Shown: positions 38,001 through 48,000, counted from the stretch's first letter. The stretch: DNA of 64,000 nucleotides from Gyrodactylus bullatarudis (GCA_012064415.1 SSNU01000132.1:62001-126000), one strand, 5' to 3'. The notes: generated from the sequence alone by a model not told the origin. Program-made: numbers and translations.

Positions 38001-40089
38001 TGTGAGATGCATCAAAGTTCTCAAATTTTTTATCAAACACATTCAAGATGATAATTCCTGTTTTTCGTTGATATTTTTGAAAAGTTGATCGTATCATTAG
38101 TGAAAATTTTTCCAAGAATATGAGCAAGAATATTGGGTTTATTTCTCAACGAAGAACAATCATAGACGAGAAATTAAGAGCGTTCACAACATTAGATCTT
38201 CTCTGAAAAATTTATATATTTCAGAATTTGGATAATTAATCAAGAAAAGTATTTTAATTAGAATAAAACCAAATTTCAAGAATTTAGGGATAAATGAAAG
38301 CTGTAGACTCTGTAGAATAAATAGCAAAAATAAAGAGAAAGATGGATAAAGCATTTCTCAACCTGACCAAGTTTCTTCCAGACGTTTTGGTACTGAAATA
38401 GTCAAGTTCAATGGATGAGACGCTTATGATCTGAGCCCTCTCCCATTTTATTTTTAAAGGGGTTAGTAGTCCTATCTATACATATCTAAAAGACCATTTG
38501 AAATTAAATAAAAAATTATTTTGAAAAATGAAATCAATCATCTGCTACATCATTAAATTTATGAATTTCTTCTTCTCTTTTATAGTTGCAAACACTCATC
38601 CCCAACTTCTGTCTCACCAATATTGTCATAGTATGATTTTTTTTCAAATTTCCATAGCTTTTTTCATATTTTCTTTTCCCAAAAGAAATTTGCCCCTTAA
38701 ATATCAGAGCATTTTGAGGGTGTTCTGATTGGTTTTTTTAGATTTTGAATATGAAAACATAGAATAGAAAGGACACCAAAATGTCTGGAGGAAACTTTGG
38801 AAAAGAGTTTGGTTATATTCTAATTAAATGATTTAATTCAAATCTACTTTTAAAAATATTTTTCTATTAAAAAGTATTTTAGAATTATTTTAAAAAAACT
38901 TACTTCCAGAAATGGAATTTTACTCAAGATCCACTTGAGCAGGTCCGATGCGATAGTTTCATATTCGCGCATCATTTTTTCATTTTCTTGATTAATTTTC
39001 AATATTTTTGACAGTCGATTAGCAGCACTTTCAGCTTTTTGTGCCCCTGCAAAAGCATGATAATAGGCTGCCACATAGGTCATGACGGATCTCTCATCTG
39101 GCTTAACATTATTGACCATATCTACATTTGATAAAGAGAAAATATTAATCAGTAATTGATGTAAAAAACTAGAGATCGGCAATGAAAAGTGAAATTTCCA
39201 ACCTCTATCATTTCGTAAAGCATTCTATCTTAAATAGGAGCTTCCAATCTAAAATAATTTAACATTATTCATTTAAATGTTTGTCAAAAATTTCCTCATC
39301 ATGATAACTTTGATAAGTTTATTAAAATATTACCTTCAGCGTCTAACATTCGTGGAATATCAAGTTTCTTTTCAGCAATGTCAAATGCATAATTTAAGTT
39401 TTCTATTGGATTATCCTTTGATAATTTTGAATAGTCGATTAGGTCTGGTCTGTGCTTATGAATGAGGGCACAAAAGGCAAGTCCATCTTTCCAACTGGTT
39501 AAAAACTAATAATAATGTATTACAAACCTCATGTGAAAATTTTGAACGTTGCAATTCTTATAAGATGCTGTTTTCCTTTGGCACCAAAGCAATAAACCTT
39601 CTTTGGCAGATAATTCTTAAAATATATATGAACCAAAAAACTTTTACCTTCAACAGTGATATCCTGAATACAAAAGCGCAAGATTATGGTCCAAATCATG
39701 CCCAAAGTCATTTTTACATTCCCATCAACTATTTCTTCAGCGCCAATAGAAATAAGCTGTACTCCTTTTGATTCAATGTACTCTAATGCTTTGTTAACAT
39801 TTGCTATTTTGTGGAATCTCATTTTTCCTCTATCTGCCTTTGGAAGTGGTTCTTCTGCAAGTATCTCTAATAAAAGCATTAATTTTAATCCATTTCTTAA
39901 GTCTTCCTCTATATTTTCAATTGACGTTTTTGCTTTTCTAAGATATGAATTTATCCAGGCAGTAAACGTTTTCTTTTGTTGGATCTCCCAAAAGGGATCT
40001 AAAAAGCATTCTCGGTCCCATATTTCCTCTTCTTCAGGTTCTTGGACGTTTTGATTAGGATATCCTGAATATTGATAATCATAATTCAT
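26025..40089 (-). CDS. ACTN: Alpha-actinin, 14 exons
   Basis: Exons: 40089-39648, 39615-39528, 39494-39334, 39121-38904, 37979-37737, 37680-37430, 36494-36386, 33837-33775, 33157-33080, 33014-32853, 32636-32504, 31182-31022, 26692-26252, 26192-26025. All junctions are phase-consistent and total exactly 905 aa, the usual alpha-actinin length. Two CH domains form the actin-binding region ([52 protein letters not shown]). Four spectrin repeats form the rod ([41 protein letters not shown]-like VSNWDSLG). The C-terminal EF-hand pair ([40 protein letters not shown]) is followed by the third/fourth EF region to the stop. Actinin dimers crosslink actin at Z-discs and adhesions. The first EF loop lacks some acidic ligands, so calcium binding is doubtful. 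CH-domain introns are 32-33 to 212 nt, whereas rod introns reach 4.3 kb and hold repeats. Confidence 0.95.
27019..27428. mobile_element. 410-bp non-autonomous element with TGTTACGACC inverted termini
   Basis: The ends TGTTACGACCAATGTAGAAA... are inverted copies over roughly 55 bp. Within each end, CAGTGTATACACTG and GATCAGTG form further palindromes. CATA flanks both sides (27015-27018 and 27429-27432) as a 4-bp target duplication. A TGT start and a 4-bp duplication are, from memory, features of Ginger-type cut-and-paste elements with retroviral-type integrases. The interior keeps a fragment of such a coding region. It lies in the last long alpha-actinin intron. Confidence 0.75.
27068..27226 (+). 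pseudogene. C-terminal fragment of a KRBA2/integrase-like transposase
   Basis: An open stretch of 52 codons, without its own start, reads [19 protein letters not shown], then [21 protein letters not shown] and stops. The pattern IPDVD-R-x-D-x-NI-G-V ... YKLGTKHG-L-x-LYSRNQF is the familiar C-terminus of KRBA2/SCAND3-like, Ginger-related integrase proteins. Everything upstream (zinc finger, DDE core) is missing, so this is the residue of an internally deleted element. Confidence 0.6.
31255..31835. repeat. Foldback repeat of the TTTGGCGCCA family
   Basis: Two inverted arms (about 31255-31480 and 31620-31835) share AATATGGTCATTTTTCAAAT, a GGCGCCA core, and a segment around GATCAAGATTAGA. The same family is found at 57705-58175 (both arms) and 61130-61290 (one arm). 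It has no coding capacity. It lies in an alpha-actinin intron. Confidence 0.65.
32122..32430. repeat. Dispersed repeat, copy 2
   Basis: Similar along its length to 1890-2176; see that entry for shared blocks. Both copies lie in introns of minus-strand genes. Confidence 0.6.
35252..36091. repeat. Long inverted repeat with 21-bp internal units
   Basis: The arms 35252-35425 and about 35937-36091 are nearly identical inverted copies beginning ATACCTTTTGCAGTTCGTTA. Within the arms, units of about 21 bp (GAAATTCRATAAGGAATTCG and variants) repeat. The left arm has exactly one more unit (21 bp) than the right. The spacer of about 510 bp is unique. In one frame the arm reads as a charged KEDMKF-x-KE-x-V heptad-like peptide, but no full gene was found. 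It is inside an alpha-actinin intron. Confidence 0.75.
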
Positions 40090-40223
40090 TTCGATTTAGA
40101 ACAAATTTTAATTATGATTATCACACAATAATAAAACGAATATTTGAATTCATGTCTTTGACAAATTGAAAGATTGTTTTGTCGTAACAACAATTCAACC
40201 TTGTAAATTTTTGCGGAAGGAAT
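40090..40223. promoter_or_regulatory. Bidirectional promoter region alpha-actinin / sorting nexin
   Basis: The start codons of the two divergent genes are 134 bp apart, so transcription of both must start within or just outside this segment. No TATA-like element stands out. Confidence 0.5.
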
Positions 40224-41783
40224 ATGAATGACACCAATGAACAGCTCGGTAATTTTAAATTCCATCTTATTTCAGATGAATGTCTTAAATCAGTTGACGA
40301 TGTTGCCAAGATTTCATTGTATGATGATAGTGAATCAGGGTCACAAAATCAAATACTTATGATTTCTGTTACAGAATACTGCAAAGCCCCCGAGGGTCAC
40401 TATGTTTATACTATTGTTACAAAAGTAAATTGTGTAATATTTAATTTTCAAGACAAATCTTTCTCATTTCAATAAGAAGGAAATGACAGTCAAGCGACGT
40501 TTTTCTGATTTTTTAGGTCTCTACGAAAAATTGTTCAAGAGGAATGCACACCGCGGTATAATCATTCCTATTCCTCCGGAAAAAAATTATATAAGTCTGT
40601 CATGGTCATTTAATTTATTAGATTCAACTTTCATCAAATTATCGAAGGAAAACAATACAAGTAATATGATGGGAATCAGTAATCAGTCAGAATTCCTCGA
40701 ACATAGGCGAGTTGAACTAGAGAGATTTCTAGATAGACTTTCAAAACATTCCATCTTGAAAAATGATCCAGCCTTGCAAGAATTTCTAGAATTTGAAGGA
40801 ACTCTAGCAAAAGCTACAAGCACTCAGATATTCTCAAAATCCTCGGCTATAAATTTTATGAAGAGTTTTGGCAATACTTTCAAGAATATTAGCTTTCAAA
40901 TGGACGAAGAAGATCCTTATTTCCTAAATAAAGTAGATGAACTTGATGCCTGGGAGAAACAGCTCGCCAATTTGGCTTCTGTTGCATCAGTTTTATGTGA
41001 TAATCATCAATGTAGGTCAAATTCTTCTTATCATAATTTACGTATTTTTCATAATCTGATTATAATTCTATTCGACTAATGTGAAAGTAACATTTATCGA
41101 TTATTCTCTCCGAACATAGCGCTTGCTAATGAAGTTGTCAATCTTCAAAAGTCACTGGGAGATTTATCAGAAGATGAAGATGATGAAGATTCTATCAGAT
41201 TATTCAAGCAGTTAAGTCAACTATATGAACAAATTGCTGAATATTTCCATATCAAAGCTCAAGCAGAAACTATCTATGTTCTCGATGCTTTTAGAGATTT
41301 TCTCAAAATGATAACATCTTCCAAGAATGCCCTAACTCAACGAGAAAAAATCTATAGGACTTGGCGCGAAAATGAAAGTAGTCTCAATTCCAAGCGTATT
41401 GAAAAAGCTAAGGCTGAGCTTGCAATGAAGGAACCTGCTTACATTAGCCAGTTGTCTGAACAAATTTGTGAGGTGAGTTGATTCAATAATTTGAAGAGAA
41501 AATTTTATAATTATTAATCCTCATAAAGATTGAACAATTAGTGGATCAGAACAAAGAGAGTTTCAATGAAATCTCGAAAAACTTGAAGAAAGAGTTTGAA
41601 AACTTTGATTCATATCGATTTAATGAATTGAAGAGTAGCTTTGTAAACTATCTCAATATTATGGTCAAAGTCCACAAAGATGTAAGTTAATTTCATCATA
41701 AACATATTCTGTACTTGTAAAAATATATTCCATTTTAGAGTCAACAACTATGGGCCAGTTATCTCGAGCAAGCCCAAGCCTAA
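40224..41783 (+). CDS. SNX1: SNX1/2-like sorting nexin (PX-BAR)
   Basis: Five exons (40224-40424, 40477-41011, 41120-41472, 41529-41681, 41739-41783) give 428 aa. The PX domain contains MTVKRRFSDFLGLYEKLF, matching the phosphoinositide-binding FAVKRRFSDFLGLYEKL of SNX1/2, followed by IPIPPEKNY and FLEHRRVELERFLDRL. The C-terminal BAR domain is coiled-coil helices (LANEVVNLQKSLGDLSED; YISQLSEQICE; FNELKSSFVNYL) and ends LWASYLEQAQA, like the human YWEAFLPEAKA end. It would act in retromer-linked endosomal tubulation. The N-terminal region of about 90-100 residues present in vertebrate SNX1/2 is missing; the upstream gap to actinin leaves no room for it in an ordinary exon. Introns are 52, 108, 56 and 57 nt. 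Confidence 0.92.
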
Positions 41784-42141
41784 GTTATGTGATTTATCTT
41801 CAAAATTCATCCTTATATTTTCCCAAACTACAAAAAAAGGAATACCCTAATTGTTCACATGTACAATTTTATTAGACATAAAGGAATCTGGACTTCAGAT
41901 CTCAACTAAATTTGATGTATCCAAAATTATATTAAACTGATTTTATTTTGATCCTGACTCGTTTTGATTGTGTAATTTACTTGTTTCTTTTGAAATATAT
42001 CATGATTTTTTTAGTATTGATACTTTTTTATAATAGATTGAGTACTACAAAGTTTGCTCAAAGTGTCTCAGAAACTAACAGCCAAAATTAGTAATTGAAA
42101 TTATATTTATTTTACAATATTATAAGATGACATTTAAATGA
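41784..42141. other. Convergent 3' flank between sorting nexin and RGG/RRM gene
   Basis: About 360 AT-rich bases where the two transcripts converge. No other structure recognised. Confidence 0.4.
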
Positions 42142-45100
42142 TTATTCTGAGTCGCTTTCTGATGATGAACTCATTGGTCTGCCTGAAGATGGGAGCTGCT
42201 TAACAATGGCGGAAGTGATGCTGCCCATTCCATACTTGCTTTTTTTACCACCTTCTTCAACTGGAGAACGATCCCTATTGGCAGCTCTACCGTTGCCACC
42301 TTGACCACCTTGACCACCTCTGAAACCGCCACGATCACCTCCTCCACCTCTTCGATTATCAAATCGGCCAGCTCCACGATCATTTCCTCCTCTTCGATCT
42401 CCTAGGAAAGAATTAAATGACTGTATTAATAAGTCAGAGCATAGAAATTTAATACAAGAATACACATATCAAGTAGATGTCGTTCAAATTTTTTTATAAA
42501 TTAATAAGAACTAAGCAAGTTCTGTCTATGATGGATTTGACACCCAGAAATCCAGTCGGATCAATGGGCAACATTCCATCAATATTATCATGTTAGTTGT
42601 ATGGTTAATGTACCGAACGAAATTCAGAACGACCGTAAAACAACACTGATTAATTTGACCTGATTTTGAACAATCTTAATAAGATTGTCTTCGAACAGGT
42701 TGTTTTATAAAACAATAATTATTGATGTCCGTCAGGTTGGTAATGTACTTGGAAACCAAGAACGACCGTTCCCACAGTTGATAATTTAGCCCAGATTTTG
42801 AATACTCGTACTTGAATATCTTCGAACAGGCAATTTTAGATTTGATTTAATTTGAAGTAAACTAACTTTGATTCCATCCATCGTCACCACCTCGTGGGCC
42901 ACCTCCTTGATTTCCTCCCTGATAACCTGCATTCGATTTGAAATCACGATTACCTTGATTTCGTGAATCTGGAGTACCCGCGTTGCGACCGCCACCACCA
43001 TGACCGTATTCATTACTCTTTTGTTGATAACCACCAGAGTTGTAATCATTACCTCTTTGTTGGTAACCGCCATTTCCATTGGAATCGTAATTATTTCCTC
43101 TCTGTTGGTAACCACCGCCATTATTATAATCATTGCTTTTTTTAGAATAACCACTACCGCCGCCAGAGTTGAATTCGTTTCCTCTCTGTTGGTTGTAGCC
43201 ACCACCACCGCCAGAGGTTTGATCACCCATTTCAGCTCTAAGTTGACGACCGTTTATTTCCAATTTGAAAACGTCATTCATCGCGTTGTTAAGATCATTT
43301 TCTTGATCAAAATAAATAACAGCGATGCCTTTAGATCTACCGTCAGGTCCTTTTTTAATGAAAACTCTAGTAGCTGCGACGAACTTTGATTGAATTTCAT
43401 TTTCCCTTGATGCGTATGGTAGATTGAATACAGTCATACAGATGCGGCTTCCAGGATTTTGAGAGCGATTGCCATATCCACCACTTTGTGATCTATCATC
43501 TATAACAGTTTGTTTAATAAATTGGCATTGAACATTAAAAAATATATATAAATAATATTTATTAAATAAAGAATAAATATAGTTAGATAATCTTAAAGTA
43601 AATGAAATCTAAGCAAGTTCTGTCTATGATGGATTTGACACCCAGAAATCCAGTCGGATCAATGGGCAACATTCCATCAATATTATCATGTTAGTTGTAT
43701 GGGTAATGTACCGAACGAAATTCAGAACGACCGTAAAACAACACTGATTAATTTGACCTGATTTTGAACAATCTTAATAAGATTGTCTTCGAACAGGTTG
43801 TTTTATAAAACAATAATTATTGATGTCCGTCAGGTTGGTAATGTACTTGGAAACCAAGAACGACCGTTCCCACAGTTGATAATTTAGCCCAGATTTTGAA
43901 TACTCGTACTTGAATATCTTCGAACTGGCAATTTTAGATTTGATTTAATTTTTATGCTCGAACTAAATAATTAATATGAATAACTTTTAATAGAAACTCA
44001 CTCGAATAATCATTCTTTTGGTATTGACGTCCTTGTCCTTGATTTGATCGTGAGTTGAAGCCACCCGACTGAGGAGGAGCATTAAAACCTCCTGATTGTG
44101 AAGCAGTATTGTAACCCCCTTGTTTGGGAGCTGAATTGTACACACCTTGATTATAACTTGGAGTTGCAGTTTTATTATCACCGTTATCTGGATTCACAAT
44201 TTAATCAGGGTAGAAAAATTAATGTGCAAGTGCTCAACTTACTATAGTTGATACGAATTGAACGTCCTTTTATAACGATAGGCGACATTTTAGTTTGGTT
44301 CATAACATCATCACATTGTTGAGCGGAGGCAAAGTAAACGACACAGCTTCTGAGATAAAATCGACAAACTCTTTATAATGATACACACCTCTTGATTAAG
44401 TGGTTTTCACGGACACATATATAGCACGAGTACTATTACTTTTTATCACGTAGCCCAAATCATGACTACTCAGTTAAAATTAATCCAGATAGTGAGACCA
44501 GGATCAGTCCCGAAAATAGGGAACCGAATCAGGGTCGTAATCACACCATAAACCAACCTGCTTTTTAATATATTTATTATCTCATCACTAGTCCTTCTTG
44601 TTTAAGATTTCACCCATTTTGTTTTATATTTTAACCAACAACTTTTAATAATAGATATATTGGCTAAACTACACTTGACTGTTTAAGTAAAATATGCAGT
44701 TATTGTGTCAGTGTGTGATAGTGTGTGGCATATCCAATCATACAGGGATATAGTAATAGGCACAGCGAAATTCACGAATGAACACAGGCAGGAAAAAAAC
44801 AAAAAAATAATTAGTTATTTTGAATTTAATTATATGGTCAGATGGTGAGATTACGACTAACGAAAAAATATAATATATTCTCATTTATACTTGGTTAAAG
44901 TAAACTTTCTCTTATTTCTACAGTCGAATTAAAGTCTTACCCTCTAGGGCGATTGTCATCGCCTAAGATCAACGTCACATTAACAGATTGTGGAAAAGTT
45001 TGATAAATTTCGTCTTCAGAAACAGAAAATGGGAGATTTTGACAAAACAGAGAAAATTTTTTGTCATATTCCATGCTGGGCATTACTCCCCCAGCGGCAG

Positions 45101-45152
45101 CTTGACTCAGGACACTAGCAAGTGCTTGATCATATGCATTGAAGCCAGACAT
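42142..45152 (-). CDS. Two-RRM, RGG/QGG-rich RNA-binding protein hosting intronic H/ACA-like RNAs
   Basis: Exons 45152-44941, 44349-44243, 44187-44002, 43499-42867 and 42401-42142 join in phase into 465 aa. RRM1 (residues about 25-110) shows KKFSLFCQNLPFSVSEDEIY and RGSCVVYFAS (RNP1-like). RRM2 starts at ICMTVFNLPYA and has GRSKGIAVIYFD and RQLRAEMGD. Between and after them are GGY/GGF, QQRG and RGG-rich low-complexity segments, and the C-terminus is SSSSESDSE. This layout fits hnRNP or Gar2/nucleolin-like proteins; I cannot assign an orthologue. Two of its introns (42402-42866 and 43500-44001) contain the same 343-bp block with H/ACA-like units. A splice acceptor abuts the ATG, and the upstream acidic RRM gene ends only 108 bp before it. 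Confidence 0.85.
42511..42589 (-). ncRNA. Single-hairpin H/ACA-like element (candidate)
   Basis: On the minus strand TGATGGA and TCCATCA close a hairpin that contains an inner GGATTT/AAATCC stem. The tail TAGACAGAA supplies an ACA-like box. It may be a third RNA of the block or an intron structure. Its copy is at 43609-43687. Confidence 0.35.
42589..42711 (-). ncRNA. H/ACA-like snoRNA candidate, unit B copy 1
   Basis: On the minus strand a first hairpin has an upper stem ACAATCTTA/TAAGATTGT and a lower stem ACCTG/CAGGT, with internal-loop strands TTCGAA and TTCAAAAT that could form a guide pocket. It is followed by a hinge AAATTA (fits ANANNA). A second hairpin has CTGAA/TTCGG and base GTTGT/ACAAC, followed by TAACAT (an ACA box three bases from the end). 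The order hairpin-H-hairpin-ACA is the H/ACA arrangement. The rRNA target was not worked out. Confidence 0.6.
42724..42845 (-). ncRNA. H/ACA-like snoRNA candidate, unit A copy 1
   Basis: This is a paralogue of unit B with the same unpaired blocks (CCTGTTCGAAG, TTCAAAATC, AAATTA, CGGTCGTTC, GTACATTA) but different, still complementary stems. The first upper stem is ATATTC/GAGTAT instead of ACAATCTTA/TAAGATTGT, and the second is CTTGG/CCAAG instead of CTGAA/TTCGG. The 3' end GGACAT gives the ACA box. Compensating stem changes between A and B are direct evidence for a selected RNA fold. The lower stem of the second hairpin is weaker than in B. Confidence 0.6.
43687..43809 (-). ncRNA. H/ACA-like snoRNA candidate, unit B copy 2
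   Basis: Same as 42589-42711 except for one base in the 3' strand of the second hairpin (CCCATAC for ACCATAC on the minus strand). Confidence 0.6.
43822..43943 (-). ncRNA. H/ACA-like snoRNA candidate, unit A copy 2
   Basis: Same as 42724-42845 except one base near the 5' stem (GCCAGTTCG for GCCTGTTCG on the minus strand). Confidence 0.6.
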
Positions 45153-45160
45153 CTGAAATT
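45153..45160 (-). promoter_or_regulatory. 3' splice site directly before the RGG/RRM start codon
   Basis: On the minus strand TTATTTCAG is followed at once by the ATG at 45152. It is either the end of a 5' untranslated intron or a spliced-leader acceptor. The upstream gene on the same strand stops only 108 bp away, which leaves little room for a promoter. Confidence 0.45.
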
Positions 45161-45260
45161 GAAATAAAATTAGCATGGAATTGAAGTGAATAGCAATGAG
45201 AAAAAGACTGTAGATTTAAAAAAATTTAATTACAAAATATACAAAAGATTCAATTCGAGA

Positions 45261-46846
45261 TTATTTTGATTTAAATCTCTTGTTGTTTTTATTAAAATTT
45301 TTTTTGTTGGGTCTATTATTCTTTTTTTGAAAGTTGCCTTGATTCTTGTTTTGTTTAGTAGGCGCAGGTCGCTTTTTACCAACTTCAATCAGTTTTGGGG
45401 CTTCTTCTTCACTTGCATCTTCCTCATCATCATCATCATCATCATCATCATCACCATCATCATCGTCGTCGTCGTCTTCATCATCATCGTCGTCTTCATC
45501 CTGCCCTTCAATTTGATCGTTACTATCATCATCATCATCGTCGTCGTCATCATCGTCATCCTCCTCGTCGTCATCATCATCTTCTTCTTCGTCATCTTCT
45601 TCATCGTCATCATCATCTTCGTCCTCTTCAACTTTAGGTCTCTTGAGTTTACCCAGTTTCATTTCCTCTTTAGATTCTTCTTCATCTTCGTCTGAGCTAC
45701 CAGCATTGAGAAGACTCTTCTTAGCTTTGTTCTTTAGTTCAACAACACATCTTTTATCACTTTTAGGATTTGTTTTTTTACCATTTTCAATTTTAGTAAC
45801 CACAGTCCAAACTGTAAAATTACCGATACGACCAGATCGAACTTGTTTGATGGCGTCCATCCAATTATCGCGACTCTTAAAGATATAATCTACGATTGGA
45901 CCTTTAGGTGTCTTAATGATCTTAGCATCAAGACATTGAGGAATTAATTCTTTAGCTTGTTTAGCATCCTTGATATGAGGTTTCGTATTGAATTTCAAAC
46001 GATATTCATTATTAAAGTACTCAGCTCTTAATAATCGATTTCCCATTTCGTAGTTATGAAGTTTTGCGTAGTACTCTTTACATTTTTCTGCATCTGCAAA
46101 TTCCAGATAGAAACTGCCAATTAGGCCGATATTTCTGACAATGAGTGTAGCATCGGGGACAACTTTCTTGAGATCATCTTCATTAGCATGCAAATCTAGG
46201 TTATAAACAACTAGCTTATTGGTTGATACAAGGTCTGTTTTGCGTTCTCTTTCATAGAACAACTTGAATTTAGACGATTTTAGCTTCTTGTACTTGAGTA
46301 GATTTTGAAACAATTCTTCAGCTGAAGGTATATCGGGCATTTCGAAGACGACATTCCGTTTGGAGGTGGATACCTTAGTAGCTTTTGATCCCATTTGAAT
46401 AATATGATCGGTGTTGAATTCACCTACAACCTTAACGATTTTCGTTGCTTTTAGTTCGGATGCATCAAATGAAGACTTTTGAATATGAATTGAGCCTTTG
46501 TCTAATGTAGCAACTTTAAGATCATTCAAGTCATAACGCTTTCCATCACAACTTTCAAGAATCTTGTCGGCATTCTGTTTTGAGGCAGTAATAACTGCAT
46601 AAGGACCATGTGATATTTGGACATTGTCAAGCTGGGCATTTGAATTAATTTTGATGAATTTGATGAACTCATTTTCATCAGTTTTTGATTTAAGATTAGT
46701 TATGATAATCGTACATTGATTCGCAGAAGTGTTTTCGTTTGACTAAGGATTATTAAGTATTAACTCACTTGACTACAATCCATGACTTCGTCTGTATCTT
46801 TCTTAATATTTTTGACACTTTGGCGATTTTTGTTCTTGAGACCCAT
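45261..46846 (-). CDS. RRM protein with long Asp/Glu tail, probably nucleolar
   Basis: Two exons, 46846-46769 and 46742-45261, separated by a 26-nt intron, give 519 aa. The N-terminus is basic (MGLKNKNRQSVKNIKK). Several weak RRM-like folds follow: CTIIITNLKSKTDENEFIKF near residue 34, and a clearer one at KLVVYNLDLHANEDDLKKV with GSFYLEFADAEKCKEYYAKL. Later comes RDNWMDAIKQVRSGRIGNFTV. The C-terminal quarter is an Asp/Glu-rich run from about residue 385, closed by a basic, Asn/Lys-rich end. The acidic run plus RRMs resembles nucleolin-type nucleolar proteins, but the order is reversed relative to vertebrate nucleolin and I cannot name an orthologue. It lies just upstream of the RGG/RRM gene on the same strand. 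Confidence 0.85.
45418..45640 (-). repeat. Imperfect GAT/GAC/GAA microsatellite encoding the acidic tail
   Basis: More than 60 consecutive codons are nearly all Asp or Glu, written with mixed GAT and GAC codons. The mixing shows selection on the protein as well as repeat expansion. The antisense frames give spurious His/Arg-rich or Ile/Val-rich open frames. Confidence 0.85.
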
Positions 46847-47085
46847 GGTGGATTGTACAATAGTGGAGTGGAGCAAACATGTTGGCGCGCTTATGGACAC
46901 TACCTTAATAAAATTACTTGCTTTTAATAAAATTGGTTAAATTCAATCAGATTTTTTTTCTTAATATTTTTAACTAAGATTAAAAATTATCAAGTATTAA
47001 TGGATAAAAAGTACGTTTTATATTTTGTTCACCAATATCACATTGTTATATTATACAGATACTGTAAAAATTAAAATTCTCTCAG
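46847..47085. promoter_or_regulatory. Divergent intergenic region acidic RRM gene / thymidylate synthase
   Basis: 239 bp between opposite start codons. CTCTCAG abuts the thymidylate synthase ATG (47079-47085) and a second acceptor-like TTATACAG ends at 47058, so the 5' leader may be spliced. Confidence 0.45.
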
Positions 47086-47961
47086 ATGTCTCTAAATTCT
47101 GATGAACAAGGCTACTTGGATCTTCTAAAAAAAATTTTGGATGTGGGTTCTTCAAGAGATGATAGAACTGGAACTGGAACCATATCCCTCTTTGGTCCCC
47201 AATTAAGCTTCGATTTACGGAACTCGGTTATTCCTGTGTTGACAACTAAAAAAATTGCTATAAGAATAATAATAGAAGAACTTTTATGGTTTATTAAAGG
47301 TTCAACAGATGGAAAAGAACTCGAAGATAAAAAAGTTTTTATATGGAAGGCTAACGGAACTAGAGAATATCTTGATAAAATTGGACTACATGATAGAAAT
47401 GAAAATGACCTCGGTCCAATTTATGGATTCCAATGGCGTCACGCTGGTGCTGATTATACCAATTGTAATGCAGACTATAGTGGTAAAGGCATCGATCAAT
47501 TGGCTGAAGTAATCGACAAAATAAAAAATAAACCATATGATCGAAGGATGTTGGTTGTATCATGGAACGTTAAAGATATTCCAATTATGGCACTCCCTCC
47601 ATGTCACTGTCTTTTCCAATTTTATGTTGCAGATGGTTACTTGTCATGTAAACTTTATCAAAGATCAGCAGATATGGGCCTTGGTGTACCTTTCAACATT
47701 ACGAGCTATTCGCTTTTGGTTCACATGATTGCTCACGTTTGCAAACTGAAACCAAGAGAATTTATCCATTCTTTCGGAGATGTTCATATTTACAATAACC
47801 ATGTCGAGCAGCTCAAGGAGCAAATTAATAGAAAACCATACAGTTTCCCTAAAATAAAATTTGCTAGGGAGGTAGAATCGATCGATGACTTCAAGACAGA
47901 TGATTTTATTATAGAAGGTTATAATGCGCACCCCAGAATTATCATGGAGCTGTCAGCTTAG
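47086..47961 (+). CDS. TYMS: Thymidylate synthase
   Basis: A single-exon protein of 291 aa converting dUMP and methylene-tetrahydrofolate to dTMP and dihydrofolate. It has the phosphate-binding SRDDRTGTGT (23-31), the substrate loop RRMLVVSWN (153-161), and the active-site cysteine in ALPPCHC (Cys173). It also carries QRSADMGLGVPFNI (192-205) with the conserved Asp and Asn, GDVHIYNNHVEQ (231-242), and a C-terminus MELSA that differs from the mammalian MEMAV. It is shorter than human TYMS (313) because the disordered N-terminus is reduced. The absence of introns is unusual for this gene in animals and could reflect intron loss. Codon use is as AT-rich as the neighbours, with no sign of recent transfer. 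Confidence 0.97.
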   Translation: MSLNSDEQGYLDLLKKILDVGSSRDDRTGTGTISLFGPQLSFDLRNSVIPVLTTKKIAIRIIIEELLWFIKGSTDGKELEDKKVFIWKANGTREYLDKIGLHDRNENDLGPIYGFQWRHAGADYTNCNADYSGKGIDQLAEVIDKIKNKPYDRRMLVVSWNVKDIPIMALPPCHCLFQFYVADGYLSCKLYQRSADMGLGVPFNITSYSLLVHMIAHVCKLKPREFIHSFGDVHIYNNHVEQLKEQINRKPYSFPKIKFAREVESIDDFKTDDFIIEGYNAHPRIIMELSA

Positions 47962-48000
47962 TCATTTATAATTGTGTATTATTTAGTATGAGTTTAATCC

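Larger units (their letters stand above)
42511..42853. repeat. 343-bp intronic block, copy 1
   Basis: Identical to 43609-43951 at all but two positions, while the flanking intron sequence is unrelated. Internally it contains two related units of about 120 bp, plus a third hairpin. Confidence 0.95.
43609..43951. repeat. 343-bp intronic block, copy 2
   Basis: Second copy of the block at 42511-42853, in the neighbouring intron of the same gene. The two differences are GTATGGGTAAT for GTATGGTTAAT and CGAACTGG for CGAACAGG. Confidence 0.95.

Noticed and set aside
42963..43389. Plus-strand frames opposite the RGG-rich exon
   Set aside because: Antisense shadows of glycine/asparagine-rich codons; the minus-strand frame has RRM motifs and splice sites in phase.
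45327..45888. Plus-strand open frames rich in Ile/Val or His/Arg opposite the acidic tail
   Set aside because: They are antisense shadows of the Asp/Glu codon run in the minus-strand RRM gene.
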